Notes under the pieces: model-generated | Databases searched by the model: none | What the model saw: only the letters and a program-made list of their open reading frames with translations | What the model was told of the DNA's origin: nothing | Shown: in pieces, positions 6,293 through 7,257 of the stretch | Layout of the letters: every line of letters starts with the position of its first letter | Numbering within the stretch: the stretch's first letter is position 1 | Translations under genes and position numbers: made by a program | Assembly: GCA_900319835.1 (NCBI GenBank) | Contig: ONPY01000097.1 | Location: forward strand, 1-7,257 | DNA length: 7,257 nt | Origin: an uncultured Eubacteriales bacterium | GTDB lineage: Bacteria > Bacillota_A > Clostridia > Oscillospirales > Oscillospiraceae | Direction: 5' to 3'

Positions 6293-6326
6293 GAAAACCC
6301 ACAGAGGAAACCACGGTTTCGTTTTC
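6293..6326 (+). other. A/T-rich nested hairpin at the start of the leader
   Basis: GAAAAC (6293-6298) pairs with GTTTTC (6321-6326), enclosing GAAAC (6307-6311) paired with GTTTC (6316-6320) around a CACG loop. The inner hairpin followed by GTTTTC faintly resembles a weak terminator. Its last bases overlap the next stem-loop, so the two cannot fully form together. Confidence 0.35.
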
Positions 6327-6361
6327 GGGAATCGCATGCTCCATGCAGCATGGATTGCCGA
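6325..6361 (+). other. Strong stem-loop in the leader
   Basis: Fourteen Watson-Crick pairs form TCGG/CCGA (6325-6328 with 6358-6361), a G-G mismatch, AATC/GATT (6330-6333 with 6353-6356), one bulged G at 6334, and CATGCT/AGCATG (6335-6340 with 6347-6352). The loop is CCATGC. No T-run follows, so it is not a terminator. It could be an RNA element or, as DNA, a protein-binding palindrome. Confidence 0.55.
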
Positions 6362-6367
6362 TCATGA

Positions 6368-6445
6368 CGGAAGAGCTATACGCCTTCCGACGCTGACAAA
6401 AGCGTGATCTATGTCCTGACTGTCAGAAAGATCAAATATCGGAAG
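6368..6445 (+). ncRNA. Candidate structured leader RNA: three-way junction with alternative pairing
   Basis: In the second half of the leader, CTTCCGA (6384-6390) pairs with TCGGAAG (6439-6445) as a closing stem. Inside it are two arms: CGCT/AGCG (6391-6394 with 6401-6404, loop GACAAA), and TGATCT/AGATCA (6405-6410 with 6429-6434) topped by CTGA/TCAG (6416-6419 with 6423-6426). That is 21 pairs in 62 bases, with AATA as the only long joining strand. The same CTTCCG can instead pair with CGGAAG at 6368-6373, so two exclusive folds exist, as in riboswitches and attenuators. The element ends 29 bases before the ribosome binding site of the membrane-protein gene. I do not recognise a known riboswitch class. 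All pairings were found by eye without energy calculation; covariation is untested. Confidence 0.4.
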
Positions 6446-6488
6446 CTGACGGATATGACGTGTGCGCCACGATGAGGAGAACGCTGAA

Positions 6489-6980
6489 ATGGAAAACAAC
6501 AGCGAACAGCAGATCCAACTGCGGCAAAATCAAAACACCCTGGTTGTCGTTGGCATGGGCGTCATCGCCTTTGGCATCTGGAGCGTCGTCAAAACCGTGA
6601 TGCTCGCTGCCTTCAACACCGAGCAGATGACGGCGCTCTCCGAACAGGGGATTGTGTTTGTGGTGAGCTTTTGGGTGCTGCTGGGTATCTTGCTCGCGAT
6701 CGATCTGTGGCTGCGGCTGTATGTAGGCCTGTCCGCAATTCATGAAGGAAGAGGAAGAAAAAAGCGCAAAGCCTATATTGTGTGGGCCTTTTTCATGGCG
6801 CTTTTCAGTGCGCTGGGGGTTGTGGCCGGACTTGCCGCCATCCGCTTCAGCAAGGCGCTGGGGACAACGGTGGTGTCGGTGATTGTCGAGATCACCTCAT
6901 GCGTGCTGCTGGTGGAGATGGCGCTGTCCGCCATCAAGGTCAAGCGGCTGAGCCGGCAGCTTGAGGAGCAGGAGGCCTGA
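6489..6980 (+). CDS. Four-helix membrane protein of unknown function
   Basis: I do not recognise a family. The 163-residue protein has four hydrophobic segments, at about 17-40, 54-81, 95-117 and 124-147. The loop between helices 2 and 3 is strongly basic (GRGRKKRK, 88-95) and the C-terminal tail is charged (KVKRLSRQLEEQ). By the positive-inside rule, both ends and the middle loop face the cytoplasm. The Gln/Asn-rich N-terminus (MENNSEQQIQ) is hydrophilic. No cysteine pair, nucleotide-binding loop or catalytic motif is visible. ATG 6489 is chosen because AGGAGA (6475-6480) lies eight bases before it; a GTG at 6462 in the same frame would place that site inside the gene. The stop is followed after one base by the DUF6765 start, so the two are surely co-transcribed and perhaps translationally coupled. 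The protein may anchor or partner the DUF6765 product, which is inference from adjacency only. Confidence 0.8.
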   Translation: MENNSEQQIQLRQNQNTLVVVGMGVIAFGIWSVVKTVMLAAFNTEQMTALSEQGIVFVVSFWVLLGILLAIDLWLRLYVGLSAIHEGRGRKKRKAYIVWAFFMALFSALGVVAGLAAIRFSKALGTTVVSVIVEITSCVLLVEMALSAIKVKRLSRQLEEQEA

Positions 6981-6981
6981 G

Positions 6982-7257
6982 ATGCAGCTGGATTTTCATT
7001 ATTACGCGACCTACTGCGCCGCCATTCTTGCCGGCTACAGCCACGAGGAGAGCAGCGCCATCTGCTATAGTGCCCAGTTTGTGGACCTGTGCTCGGCCTC
7101 GCTGCTGACAAAGCTCGGCGCGCCGAAGGCGGCCGCAACGACGCAGCTGTCTATGGAGATGGCGGACGCCCGCACGGACCTGCTCGGCCTGCAGAATATC
7201 ACGCGGATCTGGGCGTCGTTTCATTTTCTCCCCTATGATCTGTACGCGGAGAAAAAG
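6982..7257 (+). CDS. DUF6765 family protein, 5' part
   Basis: The first 92 codons of an open frame run off the right edge with no stop. The start ATG 6982 has AGGAGG (6970-6975) six bases upstream, inside the end of the preceding gene. The N-terminus MQLDFHYYATYCAAILAGYS and the later SAQFVD (30-35), DARTDLLGLQNITRIWASFH (62-81) and FLPYDLY (82-88) resemble the proteins I know as DUF6765. D4, H6, D35 and H81 sit in conserved-looking positions and recall the metal-binding helices of zinc-dependent phospholipase C/S1-P1-like proteins; that comparison is inference. The function of the family is not established. There is no signal peptide, so a cytoplasmic protein is expected. Confidence 0.75.
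   Translation, partial: MQLDFHYYATYCAAILAGYSHEESSAICYSAQFVDLCSASLLTKLGAPKAAATTQLSMEMADARTDLLGLQNITRIWASFHFLPYDLYAEKK

Noticed and set aside
6364..6396. A 10-codon leader peptide (MTEELYAFRR) in the structured leader
   Set aside because: No ribosome binding site precedes it, there is no run of a regulatory amino acid as in classical attenuators, and the bases are better explained as RNA stems.
6411..6434. Possible hammerhead ribozyme suggested by CTGA and GAAA segments inside a three-stem fold
   Set aside because: The core would need CUGANGA; the sequence reads CTGACTG, and no NUH cleavage site is in the right place.
6462..6488. GTG at 6462 as start of the four-helix membrane protein
   Set aside because: The clear AGGAGA at 6475-6480 would be inside the gene, whereas it is correctly spaced for ATG 6489.

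Overview
This window is GC-rich (about 57-65% by eye) with tight gene packing, G/C-ending codons and Gly/Ala/Arg-rich proteins. The proteins resemble those of gut Clostridia, most likely an Oscillospiraceae-type Bacillota. That placement is inferred from protein style: an EFR1-type flavodoxin/ferredoxin, a DUF6765 protein, an HD-containing CCA enzyme, and a MetRS C-terminal domain with a Clostridia-like sequence. It is not based on any database search.

Left part (1-2062, + strand). An AT-rich stretch of about 60 bases with an in-frame stop abuts the C-terminal tRNA-binding domain of a methionyl-tRNA synthetase, which appears severed from its catalytic part. A clean terminator follows. Next comes a complete CCA-adding tRNA nucleotidyltransferase (cca) with its own terminator. 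Both genes concern tRNA.

Middle part (2065-4265, + strand). A candidate promoter opens a three-gene unit. The first gene is a 116-residue remnant of a DUF89/ARMT1-like phosphatase, in which the N-terminal Cys domain is joined in frame to the extreme C-terminus with the catalytic core missing. The second is MTA/SAH nucleosidase (mtnN). The third is a membrane-anchored DUF218 (YdcF/SanA/ElyC-like) protein overlapping mtnN by 11 bases. A perfect 16-bp hairpin closes the unit and probably also terminates the convergent unit on the other strand.

Minus-strand unit (4280-6192). A promoter near 6165-6192 drives a pyruvate-kinase-like protein that has the barrel and B domain but no C-terminal allosteric domain. 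It is followed 58 bases later by an EFR1-type protein with a flavodoxin fold and two [4Fe-4S] clusters. The pair may link phosphoenolpyruvate/pyruvate metabolism to low-potential electron carriers, but only adjacency supports this.

Right part (6251-7257, + strand). A near-consensus promoter, divergent from the pyruvate-kinase unit, is followed by a leader of about 200 bases that encodes no convincing protein but folds well on paper. It has a 14-pair stem-loop and a 62-base three-way junction with competing pairings, ending about 30 bases before the ribosome binding site. Downstream lie a four-helix membrane protein of unknown function and the first 92 codons of a DUF6765 protein that runs off the window. 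This structured leader and its unknown membrane/DUF6765 operon are the best candidates here for something undescribed. I see no tRNA, rRNA, CRISPR array or complete mobile element.
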